A stretch of 64,000 nucleotides of DNA from Mesorhizobium neociceri (lineage in GTDB: Bacteria > Pseudomonadota > Alphaproteobacteria > Rhizobiales > Rhizobiaceae). Positions 1-9,393 of this stretch are shown here, piece after piece. The stretch lies in assembly GCF_013520985.1 (NCBI RefSeq), contig NZ_JACDTY010000007.1, forward strand, positions 62,001-126,000, given 5' to 3'. Below the pieces are notes generated by a model. It was not told the DNA's origin and did no database searches. It saw only the letters and a list, made by a program, of their open reading frames with translations. Position 1 is the stretch's first letter. Each line of letters starts with the position of its first letter. The position numbers were made by a program, and so were the translations under genes.

Positions 1-14
1 CAAGGACAACTGCC

Positions 15-572
15 ATGAACAACTTCATCGCCAAATCCGCTCTCGCCCTTGCCGTGACCGGCCTTCTCGCCACAAGTGCAGGCGCCGATACGCTTTGGGA
101 AAACCCGGCCACGCCGGCGCCAGCCCCGGAAGTCCAGGCACCCGAGGTCGAGAACAACCTCAAGATATTCGATACGCTCGACTTCGACGTGTTCTCGAAC
201 CAGAAATGGGATCGCCTGGGCGAAAGCCATTCCAAGGATATCGTGGTGACCTGGCCCGATGGCCATGAGACCAAGGGGATCGAAAAGCACATAGCGGACC
301 TCAAGACCCTGTTCGTGTGGGCTCCCGATACCGCGATCAAGGAGCATCCGATCCGCTTCGGTTCGGGAACGTGGACCACCGCGCAAGGCGTGATGTCGGG
401 TACATTCACAAAGCCGATGCCGACGGCTGATGGCGGCGCCATCCAGCCCACGGGCAAACGCTACGCGCTCGGCATGGTGACCATCGGCCACTGGAAGAAC
501 GGCACCATGGATCACGAATGGCTGTTCTGGGACAACCAGGACCTGACGAAACAGCTTGGCCTAGGCAAGTAG
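15..572 (+). CDS. Secreted SnoaL/NTF2-like protein
   Basis: The 185-residue product has a typical Sec signal peptide (basic start, hydrophobic stretch to about residue 20, Ala-rich cleavage region near residue 24), then a Pro-rich linker. Residues 50-180 look like a SnoaL-like polyketide cyclase or ester cyclase domain of the NTF2 fold, with its conserved Trp and His residues and a C-terminal HEWLFWDNQ segment. An AAGGA ribosome site precedes the ATG and a terminator follows. It probably acts in the periplasm as a small-ligand binding or enzymatic protein; the substrate cannot be read from sequence. Confidence 0.75.
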   Translation: MNNFIAKSALALAVTGLLATSAGADTLWENPATPAPAPEVQAPEVENNLKIFDTLDFDVFSNQKWDRLGESHSKDIVVTWPDGHETKGIEKHIADLKTLFVWAPDTAIKEHPIRFGSGTWTTAQGVMSGTFTKPMPTADGGAIQPTGKRYALGMVTIGHWKNGTMDHEWLFWDNQDLTKQLGLGK

Positions 573-648
573 ATCACGAGGTCATGACCTCGTAGATCCG
601 GTCGGAGAGTGTGAGGCCCCATGCGTAGAGAGTAGAACGTCCCTCAAG

Positions 649-671
649 AAACCCCGGCTCTGCCGGGGTTT
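649..671 (+). terminator. Rho-independent terminator of the SnoaL-like gene
   Basis: A perfect GC-rich stem (AAACCCCGGC / GCCGGGGTTT) with a three-base loop lies 77 bases after the stop codon of the upstream gene. The flanking A and T runs make it potentially bidirectional. Confidence 0.8.
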
Positions 672-754
672 CGCTTCATGGAAAACAGACAGGCCTGCCG
701 CCGTTCGGCTCAGCGGTCGGCTTCAATCGTCTGCGCAAGGCAGCACAGCGGCGG

Positions 755-1048
755 TCAGGCCATCTTTGCCATTATCTTGGCCATATCCGCCGCGTCGAAC
801 GCTCTCAATGTCTGGGTTCTGATGTTGCCTAGCGATGCGATCGATAAGGCAAGTGCGGTCGCAGCAATGTCGTCGTCGGCTTCGGCAATCGCCACAACAT
901 CATGTTGACCAAGCGTCCACAACAGGGTGTGAACCTTGATGCCGTTCTTGCTGGCCATCGCCTTGAAGGCCTCAGCACGTTTCTGAGTATCCTTTATGCT
1001 CTTGATGCCTTGATCTGTGAAATTTGACAGCAATACGTAATAAGCCAT
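755..1048 (-). CDS. GYD domain protein
   Basis: The 97-residue product begins MAYYVLLSNFTDQG and matches the small GYD family (named after a conserved Gly-Tyr-Asp; here GQHDVVAIAEADDD occupies that site). Members fold like dimeric ferredoxin-like proteins and have no firm biochemical role. I chose the internal ATG because a GAGGAA ribosome site lies just upstream and family members start here; a TTG 99 bases upstream would add a tail that does not look like protein. It converges on the preceding gene across the terminator. Confidence 0.75.
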   Translation of the reverse strand: MAYYVLLSNFTDQGIKSIKDTQKRAEAFKAMASKNGIKVHTLLWTLGQHDVVAIAEADDDIAATALALSIASLGNIRTQTLRAFDAADMAKIMAKMA

Positions 1049-1433
1049 TTGTTCCTCCCATGGTGGGAGCGGGCGGGCACTCACGGCGCGTCCGCCGTCT
1101 CCCGGAAATACGATAACACGAGTCAGGTGCGCGAACCACTTGGGCAAGGAAGGCCATGATCGCCGTTGGATGGTCGCGACTGCCCCCGGGAAGTTTCTTC
1201 AGCGCGGCGCGGCGGTCAGCTCGGAGGGGCGTTCGAAGTTACGTCTTTCCTGCCATGGCAGGACGAAGGTCCTTCGGAATGACCGGCCGAGCGTAGTAGC
1301 GGCCGTCGCGGAATAAGAAATACCGATTGGCTCCGGCCATGACGCTTGCAACCATTTGTTACGAATTTTGTAACAAGACAATGGATGCAATGCCTTGCAA
1401 ATCAAGGGCTTCAATGATTTCAGGGAGATAGGC
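1049..1433. other. Intergenic stretch, no gene seen
   Basis: This 385-base stretch separates the GYD gene from tRNA-Thr. The short frames inside it (such as 1199-1414 on the minus strand) lack ribosome sites and protein-like composition. I see no terminator or repeat. Confidence 0.5.
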
Positions 1434-1508
<75 letters not shown>

Positions 1509-1657
1509 CGCTGATGGCGGGGCTTCTGCCATATCGAACCGGCAAGCGCAAGGCATCTGTGAAAGGCTTTGCCAGACAAGTTTCGCTGACAAGCCGGCGC
1601 CACAATGCTAGCTATCCCTGAACGGCGGGCCGCCTGGCCGCCGGATGGGACAAAATA

Positions 1658-1834
1658 ATGAACGACACGGCAATTCCACCGAAAAAAGGCGGGACCAGCC
1701 GCAAGGATCGGCTGGCAGAGCAGTTGCGCGCCAATCTCATGAAGCGCAAGACGCAGGCGCGTTCGCGGCGCACCGGTGAGCCCGACAAGCGGCCAGAAGG
1801 CCTGCCGACTGCTGAAAAAATGCACAAGGACTGA
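1658..1834 (+). CDS. Small basic conserved protein upstream of murA
   Basis: A 58-residue Lys/Arg-rich protein beginning [12 protein letters not shown] and ending AEKMHKD. It contains a short amphipathic helix ([14 protein letters not shown]) and no cysteines or membrane segment. Short basic ORFs of this type sit just upstream of murA in rhizobia, and codon use is like that of the neighbours. The function is unknown; a nucleic-acid binding role would only be a guess from charge. Confidence 0.65.
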   Translation: MNDTAIPPKKGGTSRKDRLAEQLRANLMKRKTQARSRRTGEPDKRPEGLPTAEKMHKD

Positions 1835-1976
1835 CCGATATCGGCCACACTGGGCCGCCACCTTGGCCAAAGGGGCCAAGAAATCCTATTTCTTGAACCA
1901 AGCCGGCCAATGGTCTAGACGGGCCGATACTCAAACTGACGAAAACCGGCCTTTCGGGCCGAGGGGACATTCTCTC

Positions 1977-3269
1977 ATGGATCGCATCAGAATTGTCGGC
2001 GGCAACAAGCTCGCCGGAAGCATTCCGATTTCGGGCGCGAAAAACGCAGCCCTACCGCTGATGATCGCGTCGCTGCTCACCGACGACACGCTGACGCTGG
2101 AAAACGTGCCGCATCTGGCCGATGTCGAGCAGCTGATCCGCATCCTCGGCAATCATGGCGTTGACTATTCGGTCAACGGCCGCCGCGAAAAGCAGAATGA
2201 AGGCTATTCGCGCACCATCAATTTCTCGGCCCGCAACATCGTCGACACCACCGCGCCTTACGAGCTGGTGTCGAAGATGCGGGCGTCGTTCTGGGTGATC
2301 GGCCCGCTGCTGGCCCGCATGGGCGAGGCGAAAGTGTCGCTGCCCGGCGGTTGCGCCATCGGCACGCGGCCGGTCGATCTGTTCCTCGAAGGCCTGCAGG
2401 CGCTGGGCGCCGACATCGATGTCGACACCGGCTATGTGCTGGCCAAGACCAGGAATGGCCGCCTTGTCGGCAACCGTTATATCTTCCCGAAAGTCTCGGT
2501 CGGCGCCACCCATGTGCTGATGATGGCGGCGGCGCTCGCCAAGGGCGAAACGGTGCTGGAAAACGCCGCCTGCGAGCCCGAGATCGTCAACCTCGCAGAA
2601 TGCCTCAACGCCATGGGCGCCAGGATCTCCGGCGCCGGCACGCCGACCATCACCATCGACGGCGTCGAATCGCTGTCGGGCGCGCGCGTTCGCGTCATCC
2701 CCGACCGCATCGAGACCGGCACCTATGCCATGGCGGTGGCCATGACTGGCGGCGACGTGGTGCTGGAAGGTGCCCGCCCCGAGCTGCTGCAGACCGCGCT
2801 GGACGTGATTGCGCAGACCGGCACCGAAATCACGCCGACCAATTCCGGCATCCGCGTGCGGCACAACGGCGCCGGCATTTCGCCGGTCGACGTGATGACG
2901 GCGCCCTTCCCGGCCTTCCCGACCGATCTGCAGGCGCAGTTCATGGGCCTGATGACCATGGCCAAGGGCAAGTCGCGCATCACCGAGACCATCTTCGAAA
3001 ACCGCTTCATGCACGTGCAGGAGCTGGCCCGTCTCGGCGCCCACATCACGCTGTCGGGCCAGACGGCGATCGTCGACGGTGTGTCGAAGCTGAAGGGCGC
3101 ACCGGTCATGGCGACCGACCTGCGCGCTTCGGTGTCGCTGGTCATTGCCGGTCTCGCGGCCGAAGGCGAGACGACGGTCAACCGCGTCTACCACCTCGAC
3201 CGCGGTTTTGAGCGGCTGGAAGAAAAGCTCTCCAACTGCGGCGCGGTGATCGAGCGGATTTCGGCGTAG
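1977..3269 (+). CDS. murA: UDP-N-acetylglucosamine 1-carboxyvinyltransferase
   Basis: The enzyme transfers enolpyruvate from PEP to UDP-GlcNAc, the first committed step of peptidoglycan synthesis in the cytosol. The 430-residue length is typical. The start MDRIRIVGG and the Lys22-Asn23 pair in SGAKNAA fit E. coli MurA. The catalytic loop [13 protein letters not shown] carries the active-site Cys near residue 126, the residue that fosfomycin alkylates. I chose the ATG at 1977; upstream in-frame codons overlap the small basic gene and are not MurA-like. Confidence 0.97.
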   Translation: MDRIRIVGGNKLAGSIPISGAKNAALPLMIASLLTDDTLTLENVPHLADVEQLIRILGNHGVDYSVNGRREKQNEGYSRTINFSARNIVDTTAPYELVSKMRASFWVIGPLLARMGEAKVSLPGGCAIGTRPVDLFLEGLQALGADIDVDTGYVLAKTRNGRLVGNRYIFPKVSVGATHVLMMAAALAKGETVLENAACEPEIVNLAECLNAMGARISGAGTPTITIDGVESLSGARVRVIPDRIETGTYAMAVAMTGGDVVLEGARPELLQTALDVIAQTGTEITPTNSGIRVRHNGAGISPVDVMTAPFPAFPTDLQAQFMGLMTMAKGKSRITETIFENRFMHVQELARLGAHITLSGQTAIVDGVSKLKGAPVMATDLRASVSLVIAGLAAEGETTVNRVYHLDRGFERLEEKLSNCGAVIERISA

Positions 3270-3284
3270 ATTTCGCAAGGGCGG

Positions 3285-3458
3285 CGCCGCCCCTCATCTG
3301 CCTGCCGACATCTTCTCCCCGTATAGTGACGGGGAGAAGGGGCTGCCCGCAGTGTCGGCTCTCTTTCTGCAACACCAGATGTTAGCGAAATCCTTGGTGA
3401 AGGCGTCCTTCTCCCCGTCACTATACGGGGAGAAGTGCCCAGCAGGGCGATGAGGGGC
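3285..3458. repeat. Rhizobial intergenic palindromic repeat pair
   Basis: Two copies in opposite orientation of a module containing TTCTCCCCGT..ACGGGGAGAA (about 3311-3340 and 3405-3436), flanked by mirrored GCCCCTCATC(T/G)GCCTGC-type arms. The pair can form a large cruciform or RNA hairpin downstream of murA. A related single copy lies at 7625-7685. This matches the mosaic repeats common between genes in Rhizobiales. Confidence 0.7.
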
Positions 3459-3548
3459 AGCGCAAACCTGCAGCCATTGGCGCGGTTGCACGGATCGCCA
3501 AGACCGCCTAACAGAAGGCTGAAACCAACTTTCAGGTGTGCATCCGGA

Positions 3549-3983
3549 ATGGCAGCCCTCAAACTCATTGCGCTCGACGATCAGGATCTGAGCATCGTCT
3601 CGGCCCACGTCCAGGACGCCGTGATGAAGGTCTCAGACCTCGAATACCTGCCTTCGGCCAAGCGTTTCCTGCTGACCATGAACCGCTTCGTCTGGGAGGC
3701 CAAGTCCGGGCTGTTCAGCCAGCACAATGAGCGGCGCCAGGCGGTGCTGCATTTCGACCGCGTGCTCGGCGCCAAAACCAGCGGCATTGCCCGCGACCGG
3801 CCGGCCGAGGTGCTGTCGCTCTTGGCAATCAGCTTTGTCGAGATCAGCAAGCCGGCAGGCATTGTCGAGCTGGTCTTTTCCGGCGGCGGCGCGATCATGC
3901 TCGACGTCGAATGCATCGAGGCGCGGCTTGCCGATATAGGCGGCGCGTGGGAAGCCACCTCACGTCCGCTGCACAGGGGCTAG
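3549..3983 (+). CDS. DUF2948 family protein
   Basis: A 144-residue protein beginning MAALKLIALDDQDL, with the family features: an HVQDAV motif near residue 20, a LPSAKRFLLTMNRF(V)WE segment and a C-terminal GGAIMLDVECIEARLADIGGAW stretch. DUF2948 sits between murA and hisD in many alphaproteobacteria, which supports the call. The function is unknown. Upstream in-frame ATGs fall in the repeat region and were rejected. Confidence 0.85.
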   Translation: MAALKLIALDDQDLSIVSAHVQDAVMKVSDLEYLPSAKRFLLTMNRFVWEAKSGLFSQHNERRQAVLHFDRVLGAKTSGIARDRPAEVLSLLAISFVEISKPAGIVELVFSGGGAIMLDVECIEARLADIGGAWEATSRPLHRG

Positions 3984-4092
3984 AGTATGATCCCAAAAAG
4001 TGGGTACCGGTTTTTGGAAAAGATCATGCTCCAACAAAAGGTTAGATCATGGTGAGATTTCAACGAAATCTCACCATGATCTAGAGCGCAGC
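3984..4092. repeat. Palindromic repeat element with long hairpin
   Basis: Begins with a TATGATCCCAAAAAGTGGG..GATCATGCTC module, whose degenerate inverted relatives occur at 5920-6002 and 63919-63999. It is followed by a near-perfect stem at about 4045-4083 (GATCATGGTGAGATTT / AAATCTCACCATGATC). It fills the gap between the DUF2948 gene and hisD and could form a strong RNA hairpin just before hisD. Confidence 0.7.
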
Positions 4093-4094
4093 CG

Positions 4095-5387
4095 ATGGCC
4101 ATCACGCTCCGCCAGTCCGACGCCGGTTTCGAACAGCGTTTCGCCGCCTTCCTGACCACCAAGCGGGAAGTGTCGGAGGACGTCGACACCACCGTGCGCG
4201 CCATTATTGCGCGCGTGCGCGCCGAGGGCGATGCGGCGCTGATCGACTATTCCAGGAAATTCGACCGTGCCGACCTCGACAGGCTCGGCATTGCCGTCTC
4301 CAGGGACGATATCGCTCAGGCCTACAAAGAAGCTGATCCGCACACGGTCGAGGCGCTGAAGTTTGCCCGTGACCGCATCCGATCCCATCACGAACGACAA
4401 ATGCCCAAGGACGATCGCTATACCGATGCCGCCGGCGTCGAGCTGGGATCGCGCTGGACGGCGATCGAGGCGGTCGGGCTCTATGTGCCCGGCGGCACGG
4501 CGAGCTATCCGAGCTCGGTGCTGATGAATGCCGTGCCGGCCAAGGTGGCCGGCGTCGAGCGCATCGTCATCGTCGTGCCGGCGCCGGGCGGCGTCATCAA
4601 TCCGCTGGTGCTGGTGGCGGCCGACATGGCTGGCGTTTCAGAGATTTATCGCGTCGGCGGCGCGCAGGCGATCGCGGCCCTTGCCTATGGCACCGAAACA
4701 ATACAGCCGGTCGCCAAGATCGTCGGGCCCGGCAATGCCTATGTCGCGGCCGCCAAGCGCCAGGTGTTCGGCACGGTCGGCATCGACATGATCGCCGGCC
4801 CGTCGGAAGTGCTGGTCGTCGCCGACGGCAGCAACGATCCCGACTGGATCGCCGCCGATCTTCTGGCCCAGGCCGAGCATGACGTGTCGGCACAGTCGAT
4901 CCTGATCACCGACGATCCCGCGTTTGGCAAGGCCGTCGAACAGGCGGTCGAGCGCCAGCTGCAGAGCCTGCCGCGCGCCGAGACGGCAGCCGCCAGCTGG
5001 CGCGATTTCGGCGCCGTGATCCTGGTGAAGACCATCGAGGCGTCGCTGCCACTGGTCGACCGCATCGCCGCCGAGCATGTCGAGCTTGCCATCGACGATG
5101 CCGAGGGTTTCCTGGCGAAAATGCGCAATGCAGGCGCAGTGTTTCTTGGCCGCCATACGCCCGAAGTCATCGGCGACTATGTCGGCGGCTCCAACCATGT
5201 GCTGCCGACGGCGCGTTCGGCGCGGTTCTCGTCGGGCCTGTCGGTGCTCGATTTCGTCAAGCGCACCTCGATCCTGAAGCTCGGGCCGGAGCAGCTGAGG
5301 GCGCTGGCGCCGGCGGCGATTGCGCTGGCCAAGGCGGAAGGCCTCGACGCGCATGGCCGCTCCGTCGCCATCCGGCTGAACATGTAG
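4095..5387 (+). CDS. hisD: Histidinol dehydrogenase
   Basis: Catalyses the last two steps of histidine synthesis, oxidising L-histidinol to histidine with NAD and zinc. At 430 residues it is full length. Zinc ligands and catalytic residues are present: Gln259 and His262 in LLAQAEHD, and the Glu327-His328 pair in AAEHVEL. The HisD signature runs through GPGNAYVAAAKRQV and IAGPSEVLVVAD. It is followed after six bases by the UPF0262 gene, so the two are probably co-transcribed. Confidence 0.97.
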   Translation: MAITLRQSDAGFEQRFAAFLTTKREVSEDVDTTVRAIIARVRAEGDAALIDYSRKFDRADLDRLGIAVSRDDIAQAYKEADPHTVEALKFARDRIRSHHERQMPKDDRYTDAAGVELGSRWTAIEAVGLYVPGGTASYPSSVLMNAVPAKVAGVERIVIVVPAPGGVINPLVLVAADMAGVSEIYRVGGAQAIAALAYGTETIQPVAKIVGPGNAYVAAAKRQVFGTVGIDMIAGPSEVLVVADGSNDPDWIAADLLAQAEHDVSAQSILITDDPAFGKAVEQAVERQLQSLPRAETAAASWRDFGAVILVKTIEASLPLVDRIAAEHVELAIDDAEGFLAKMRNAGAVFLGRHTPEVIGDYVGGSNHVLPTARSARFSSGLSVLDFVKRTSILKLGPEQLRALAPAAIALAKAEGLDAHGRSVAIRLNM

Positions 5388-5393
5388 GCGGCG

Positions 5394-5879
5394 ATGGCGG
5401 ACGGCGATCCAATCCGCGCAAGACTGATCGACGTCGAACTCGACGAATCGATCGGCCGTTCGACGCCCGATGTCGAACATGAGCGCGCGGTCGCGATCTT
5501 CGACCTGATCGAGGAAAACAGCTTTCAGCCGGTCAATGATGACGGCGCCGGTCCCTATCGGCTAAAACTGTCGCTGGCCGAATCCCGGCTGGTGTTTGCG
5601 GTCGCCCGCGAGGATGGTGCGGCCGTCGTCACCCACATCCTGTCGCTGACGCCGCTCAGGCGCATCGTCAAGGACTACTATTTGATCTGCGAAAGCTATT
5701 ACGACGCCATCCGCTCCTCCACGCCGAGCCATATCGAGGCGATCGACATGGGCCGGCGCGGTCTGCACAATGAGGGCTCGCAGACGCTGATGGACCGGCT
5801 TGCCGGCAAGATCGACATCGACTTCGACACGGCGCGACGGCTTTTCACGCTGGTCTGCGTGCTGCACTGGCGGGGGTGA
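5394..5879 (+). CDS. UPF0262 family protein
   Basis: A 161-residue acidic protein matching UPF0262, an alphaproteobacterial family almost always located after hisD. Visible hallmarks are the start segment RLIDVELDE, the central [19 protein letters not shown] and the C-terminal [20 protein letters not shown]. There is no signal peptide or membrane helix, so it is cytosolic. The role is unknown. Confidence 0.88.
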   Translation: MADGDPIRARLIDVELDESIGRSTPDVEHERAVAIFDLIEENSFQPVNDDGAGPYRLKLSLAESRLVFAVAREDGAAVVTHILSLTPLRRIVKDYYLICESYYDAIRSSTPSHIEAIDMGRRGLHNEGSQTLMDRLAGKIDIDFDTARRLFTLVCVLHWRG

Positions 5880-5919
5880 TCAGGATGACGTTTCGTTGAA
5901 TCGCCATCCTGATCTAACT

Positions 5920-6002
5920 CTTTGCTGGAGCATGATCTCTGGACAAAACGGTTTCCGTTTTGTCCGAGAAAACCGGTTCCCACTTTTCGGGATCATGCTC
6001 TA
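5920..6002. repeat. Palindromic intergenic repeat (second copy)
   Basis: Contains GAGCATGATCTCTGGACAAAACGG..CCGTTTTGTCCGAG..GGGATCATGCTC, an inverted module of the same family as 3984-4031 and 63919-63990. It directly abuts the start of the phosphatase gene, so the first bases of that transcript may be structured. Confidence 0.7.
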
Positions 6003-6452
6003 GTGGCTGCGGCGCCCCGCTCTATCCTGTTTTTGTGCGGCATGAACGCCGTGCGCTCGCCGATGGCCGAGCAGCTGGCGCGGCGCATGCTGCCGCCGGC
6101 CACTTTCGTTGCCTCTGCCGGCTTGCACAGGGGCGAGCGCGATCCGTTTGTCGATGCGGTGCTGGCCGAAGAAGGCCTGACGCTGGGCGAGCGCCAGCCG
6201 AGAGCAATGGACGATCTCGAGGACGACTATTTCGACCTGATCGTCACGCTGGCGCCGGAGGCGCACCATGCCGCGCTCGAACTCACCCGCTCGCTCGCCG
6301 TCGACGTCGAATACTGGCCGATGCCAGACCCGACCGATGCCGGCGGCAGGCGCGAGCAGATCATGGCCGCCTATCGCGACGTGCGCGAACGGCTGAAAGC
6401 GCGGATATCTAGACGTTTTCTGCTTCCAAAGGCAAAAAACGCGGCGGATTAA
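6003..6452 (+). CDS. Low-molecular-weight phosphatase / arsenate reductase family
   Basis: The 149-residue product carries the P-loop signature of low-molecular-weight protein tyrosine phosphatases, C-X5-R-S (Cys12 and Arg18 in LCGMNAVRSP), near the N terminus. A DPTD segment near the C terminus could supply the general acid. ArsC-type arsenate reductases share this loop, so the substrate is uncertain. I prefer the GTG at 6003 because the longer frame runs through the palindromic repeat. Neighbours are hisD and infA. Confidence 0.8.
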   Translation: MAAAPRSILFLCGMNAVRSPMAEQLARRMLPPATFVASAGLHRGERDPFVDAVLAEEGLTLGERQPRAMDDLEDDYFDLIVTLAPEAHHAALELTRSLAVDVEYWPMPDPTDAGGRREQIMAAYRDVRERLKARISRRFLLPKAKNAAD

Positions 6453-6549
6453 GCGTGTTCACAAGCGAACGATTATCATATAGGTTCCGCCGAAATTCCG
6501 GCCTGGGCGCTCCAGGACGCCGGAACTGCCATCCAAGCAAAGGTATCGA

Positions 6550-6768
6550 ATGCCGAAGGAAGAAGTCCTCGAGTTTCCGGGTGTCGTGACGGAATTGTTG
6601 CCGAACGCGATGTTCCGGGTGAAGCTCGAAAACGAACACGAAATCATCGCCCATACGGCCGGCCGCATGCGCAAGAACCGCATCCGCGTGCTGACCGGCG
6701 ACAAGGTCCTGGTCGAGATGACGCCCTATGACCTGACCAAGGGCCGCATCACCTACCGTTTCAAGTAA
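6550..6768 (+). CDS. infA: Translation initiation factor IF-1
   Basis: A 72-residue S1/OB-fold protein that binds the ribosomal A site during initiation. The sequence is classic: [22 protein letters not shown], then [16 protein letters not shown] and the C-terminal [13 protein letters not shown]. The N terminus MPKEE is a minor variant of the usual MAKEE. The maf gene follows 18 bases later. Confidence 0.98.
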
Positions 6769-6786
6769 CAGCCGGCTGTAACCAGA

Positions 6787-7413
6787 ATGAGCATTTTGCA
6801 AAAGCTGGTGCTTGCTTCTGGTTCACCGCGTCGGATCGAACTGTTGCAGCAGGCCGGCATCGAGCCGGACCGCGTGCTGCCGGCCGATGTCGACGAAACG
6901 CCGCTGCGCGCTGAACATCCGCGCTCGCTGGCCAAGCGGCTGTCGAAGGAAAAGGCCGAGAAGGCGCTGGCCTCGCTGAAAGGCGAGGAAGACTATGCGC
7001 CGGGCTTCGTGCTGGCCGCCGATACGGTGGTCGCTGTGGGACGCCGCATCCTGCCCAAGGCCGAGACGCTGGATGACGCCGCCAATTGCCTCGGGCTGTT
7101 GTCCGGCCGTTCGCACCGGGTCTATTCCGGCATCTGCCTGATCACGCCGGGCGGCAAACTGCGCCAAAGGCTGGTTGAATCGAGGGTTCGCTTCAAGCGG
7201 CTGCCGCGCGAGGAGATCGACGCCTATGTTGCGTCGGGCGAATGGCGCGGCAAGGCCGGCGGCTATGCTGTGCAGGGCCTGGCCGGTTCCTTCGTCGTCA
7301 AGCTGGTCGGTTCCTACACCAACATCGTCGGCCTGCCGCTCTACGAGACGGTGGCGTTGCTTTCGGGCGAAGGCTTCAAGATCCACACCAGCTGGCACAC
7401 CGCGCGGCCATGA
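6787..7413 (+). CDS. maf: Maf-like nucleotide pyrophosphatase
   Basis: Hydrolyses non-canonical or dTTP/UTP-type nucleoside triphosphates to monophosphates, a house-cleaning role in the cytosol. Family motifs are visible: LASGSPRR at residues 9-16, the catalytic Asp in LAADTVVAV, and [10 protein letters not shown]. The length of 208 residues is normal. Its stop codon overlaps the yacG start (ATGA), so the two are translationally coupled. Confidence 0.93.
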   Translation: MSILQKLVLASGSPRRIELLQQAGIEPDRVLPADVDETPLRAEHPRSLAKRLSKEKAEKALASLKGEEDYAPGFVLAADTVVAVGRRILPKAETLDDAANCLGLLSGRSHRVYSGICLITPGGKLRQRLVESRVRFKRLPREEIDAYVASGEWRGKAGGYAVQGLAGSFVVKLVGSYTNIVGLPLYETVALLSGEGFKIHTSWHTARP

Positions 7414-7601
7414 GCCTGGACGACAAGGTCACGCCGCTGCGCCCGAAGCGCCCTTGCCCCGAATGCGGCAAGCCATCGGCGCGCGACACCTATCCCTTCT
7501 GTTCGAAGCGCTGCAAGGACATCGACCTCAACCGCTGGCTGAAAGGCGCCTATGTCATCACCGCGCGCGATGATGAGGATGAGGCAGACGAGCCGAAGTA
7601 G
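7410..7601 (+). CDS. yacG: DNA gyrase inhibitor YacG (zinc protein)
   Basis: A 63-residue zinc-ribbon protein with four cysteines at positions 16, 19, 31 and 35 (CPEC and CSKRC) followed by DIDLNRWL, the YacG signature. In E. coli YacG binds GyrB and inhibits gyrase. It overlaps maf by four bases (ATGA). The tail is acidic. Confidence 0.93.
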   Translation: MSLDDKVTPLRPKRPCPECGKPSARDTYPFCSKRCKDIDLNRWLKGAYVITARDDEDEADEPK

Positions 7602-7624
7602 AGTTTGGGCGGCAGCATTGCAGC

Positions 7625-7685
7625 CATTCCCCCTTCGCCCCGTTCACGGGGAGAAGGTGCCGGCAGGCGGATGAGGGGCGGCGCA
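7625..7685. repeat. Single copy of the rhizobial intergenic repeat
   Basis: CCTTCGCCCCGTTCACGGGG followed by a GGATGAGGGG arm, the same module as the pair after murA. It lies between yacG and tRNA-Phe. The rest of 7602-7893 shows no gene. Confidence 0.65.
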
Positions 7686-7893
7686 GGCCGGGACAATTCA
7701 CTTTGCCGACCAGTGCAATTGCTGCTTTGCCGACGCCGATCGAACCCCGTCACGTGTCCGCGACAATTGCCCCGGAAAATCGGCGCTTAGGCGCTGGACA
7801 GGCCGGATTCCCGTGCTATAACCCACGCGCTTTCAAGGGGTGCCCACGGCGCTTTCCTGAAATCCGGTCAGCGATATCTCGTTTGCCGGCGAG

Positions 7894-7969
<76 letters not shown>

Positions 7970-7993
7970 GCACCTTTCAGGCCCGTTGATTCT

Positions 7994-8016
7994 ACGAGGT
8001 TTTTCCCCTCGTTTTG
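7994..8016. terminator. Small hairpin after tRNA-Phe, possible terminator
   Basis: ACGAGG / CCTCGT stem with a T-rich loop followed by TTTTG. It could end tRNA-Phe transcription on the plus strand, or the integrase message on the minus strand, whose stop is at 8027. Confidence 0.45.
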
Positions 8017-8026
8017 TCCAGCCGTC

Positions 8027-9148
8027 TCACACCACCCCGTTTTTCTGGACACTTTTGTTCTCGTTTTCCTCGCCGATATCGGGGTCAGCGAGCAGGTTCA
8101 CCGCGCTTTTCGCGATGACCTTTTGCCGCGCCGCCTTGGTGTAGCGCGTCACCTCTTTCGATGTCTGATGGCCTGTCATCGACATGATCTGGTGTTCGGT
8201 GGCGCCGCGGTCCGCCATACGGCTCGACGCCGCCTTCCTGAGACCGTGCGCGCTACATTGCGGCAGATCGGCCTCATCGCACCTCTTCCGGAACCAGTTG
8301 CCAAAACCGTTTCCTGTGAAGCCCCGGCCGAACTCCGTGACAAGAAACGTCAGATCCCCGCACGGGCTGTTGTCGATGGTGAACTGTAGATTGGGATGGA
8401 TCGGAATCTCAAGCGAGATCGGTTTTCTGTTCCGGCCCTTGTACTGTGTGAAATGCAGCACGCCCTTGCGGACGTGCTGTTTCCCGAACAGCACGACATC
8501 GCTGCGGCGCTGCAGAGTGTAGAGCAGCAGGTCGAGTGCCAAGCGCGCCTTGGTGCCGACAGGATGGCGCTTCTCGAACTGCTCGACTTCCTCGATCGTC
8601 CATGAATGGAAGCCTTCGGACCCGGACTTGAAGTAGGCGATATCACGCGCGGGGTTGACGGTGACCAGATCGACCTCGGGCAGGCATGCCCATTTGAAGA
8701 CTTGGCGCAACGCCTTGATGCGGCCGTTGGCGGCTTCCTTCAGATCAGCCTTGCGGTCGCGAAGCGCGCGCACCGCTTTTGCAGTGAAGACCGGCAGCGG
8801 CATATCCTCGAACAGTTTTGAGCCACCCGGCTTCGTCGGCTCCGCCCAGCAGGATTCGAGAATCAACCGGCGGACCTGCCGTGTCTTCGGATCGAGGTGC
8901 TTGAACTCGGCTGACGCATAATATTGCTCGCAGAGCCAGCGGAATGTTCCCTTGCCGGCGAGCTTCGGCCCGGTGGCCTCAATTTTGATCTCGCCGCGCA
9001 GCGCCTGGTAATAGACCGTGTTGAACTCGTCGGTGCCGGGAACACCGGGCAACGGGATTTTCTTCGCCTTGCCACGTCGGAAATAGAACCGGAGGACGCC
9101 ATCGGTGTGGTCCTCTACGATATATTTCTGTGCGAACTTCCTCGGCAT
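8027..9148 (-). CDS. Tyrosine recombinase, prophage integrase
   Basis: A 373-residue site-specific recombinase presumed to integrate and excise the prophage at tRNA-Phe. The catalytic set is complete: Arg214 in LQRRSD, His301 and Arg304 in HGLRKAA, His327 in GHQTS and the nucleophile Tyr336 in TRYTKAA. Residues 60-180 form the core-binding SAM-like domain. The ATG at 9148 is chosen because it overlaps the stop of the excisionase-like gene (TGATG); the longer frame adds a basic tail overlapping that gene. It is related in design to the integrase at 60844-62034. Confidence 0.92.
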   Translation of the reverse strand: MPRKFAQKYIVEDHTDGVLRFYFRRGKAKKIPLPGVPGTDEFNTVYYQALRGEIKIEATGPKLAGKGTFRWLCEQYYASAEFKHLDPKTRQVRRLILESCWAEPTKPGGSKLFEDMPLPVFTAKAVRALRDRKADLKEAANGRIKALRQVFKWACLPEVDLVTVNPARDIAYFKSGSEGFHSWTIEEVEQFEKRHPVGTKARLALDLLLYTLQRRSDVVLFGKQHVRKGVLHFTQYKGRNRKPISLEIPIHPNLQFTIDNSPCGDLTFLVTEFGRGFTGNGFGNWFRKRCDEADLPQCSAHGLRKAASSRMADRGATEHQIMSMTGHQTSKEVTRYTKAARQKVIAKSAVNLLADPDIGEENENKSVQKNGVV

Positions 9149-9393
9149 CAGGTCTCGACGTCCCACTCCCCGCCGCTGTCGTTGCCCCCACCTGGCAGCA
9201 GATCGAAGGCTCGATCGACGGCGCGGAGATCCCATACGGTCCTGCTATTTATAGCCTTCGGCCGTGGCATCCGTCCATCTTGGACCATTTCGTCAAACAA
9301 TGTCGGGCCCACCCCGACATATTCCGCGGCTTCGAGCCGCGACAAACCGCGTGGCGCCAGCGATGGTGGGAGGACGTGCTGCCGCTTGCCCAT
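9148..9393 (-). CDS. Excisionase/AlpA-like winged-helix protein
   Basis: An 81-residue protein with an AlpA/Xis-type DNA-binding domain: GLSRLEAAEYVGVGPTLFDEMV is the helix-turn-helix and GRMPRPKAINSRTVWD the wing. It overlaps the integrase start by one base and the preceding gene by one base. The context indicates a recombination directionality factor. The paralogue at 60305-60556 shares most of the core motif and also precedes an integrase. Confidence 0.82.
   Translation of the reverse strand: MGKRQHVLPPSLAPRGLSRLEAAEYVGVGPTLFDEMVQDGRMPRPKAINSRTVWDLRAVDRAFDLLPGGGNDSGGEWDVET

Noticed and set aside
2052..3278. 408-codon minus-strand ORF
   Set aside because: It is a shadow of murA caused by high GC at third codon positions.
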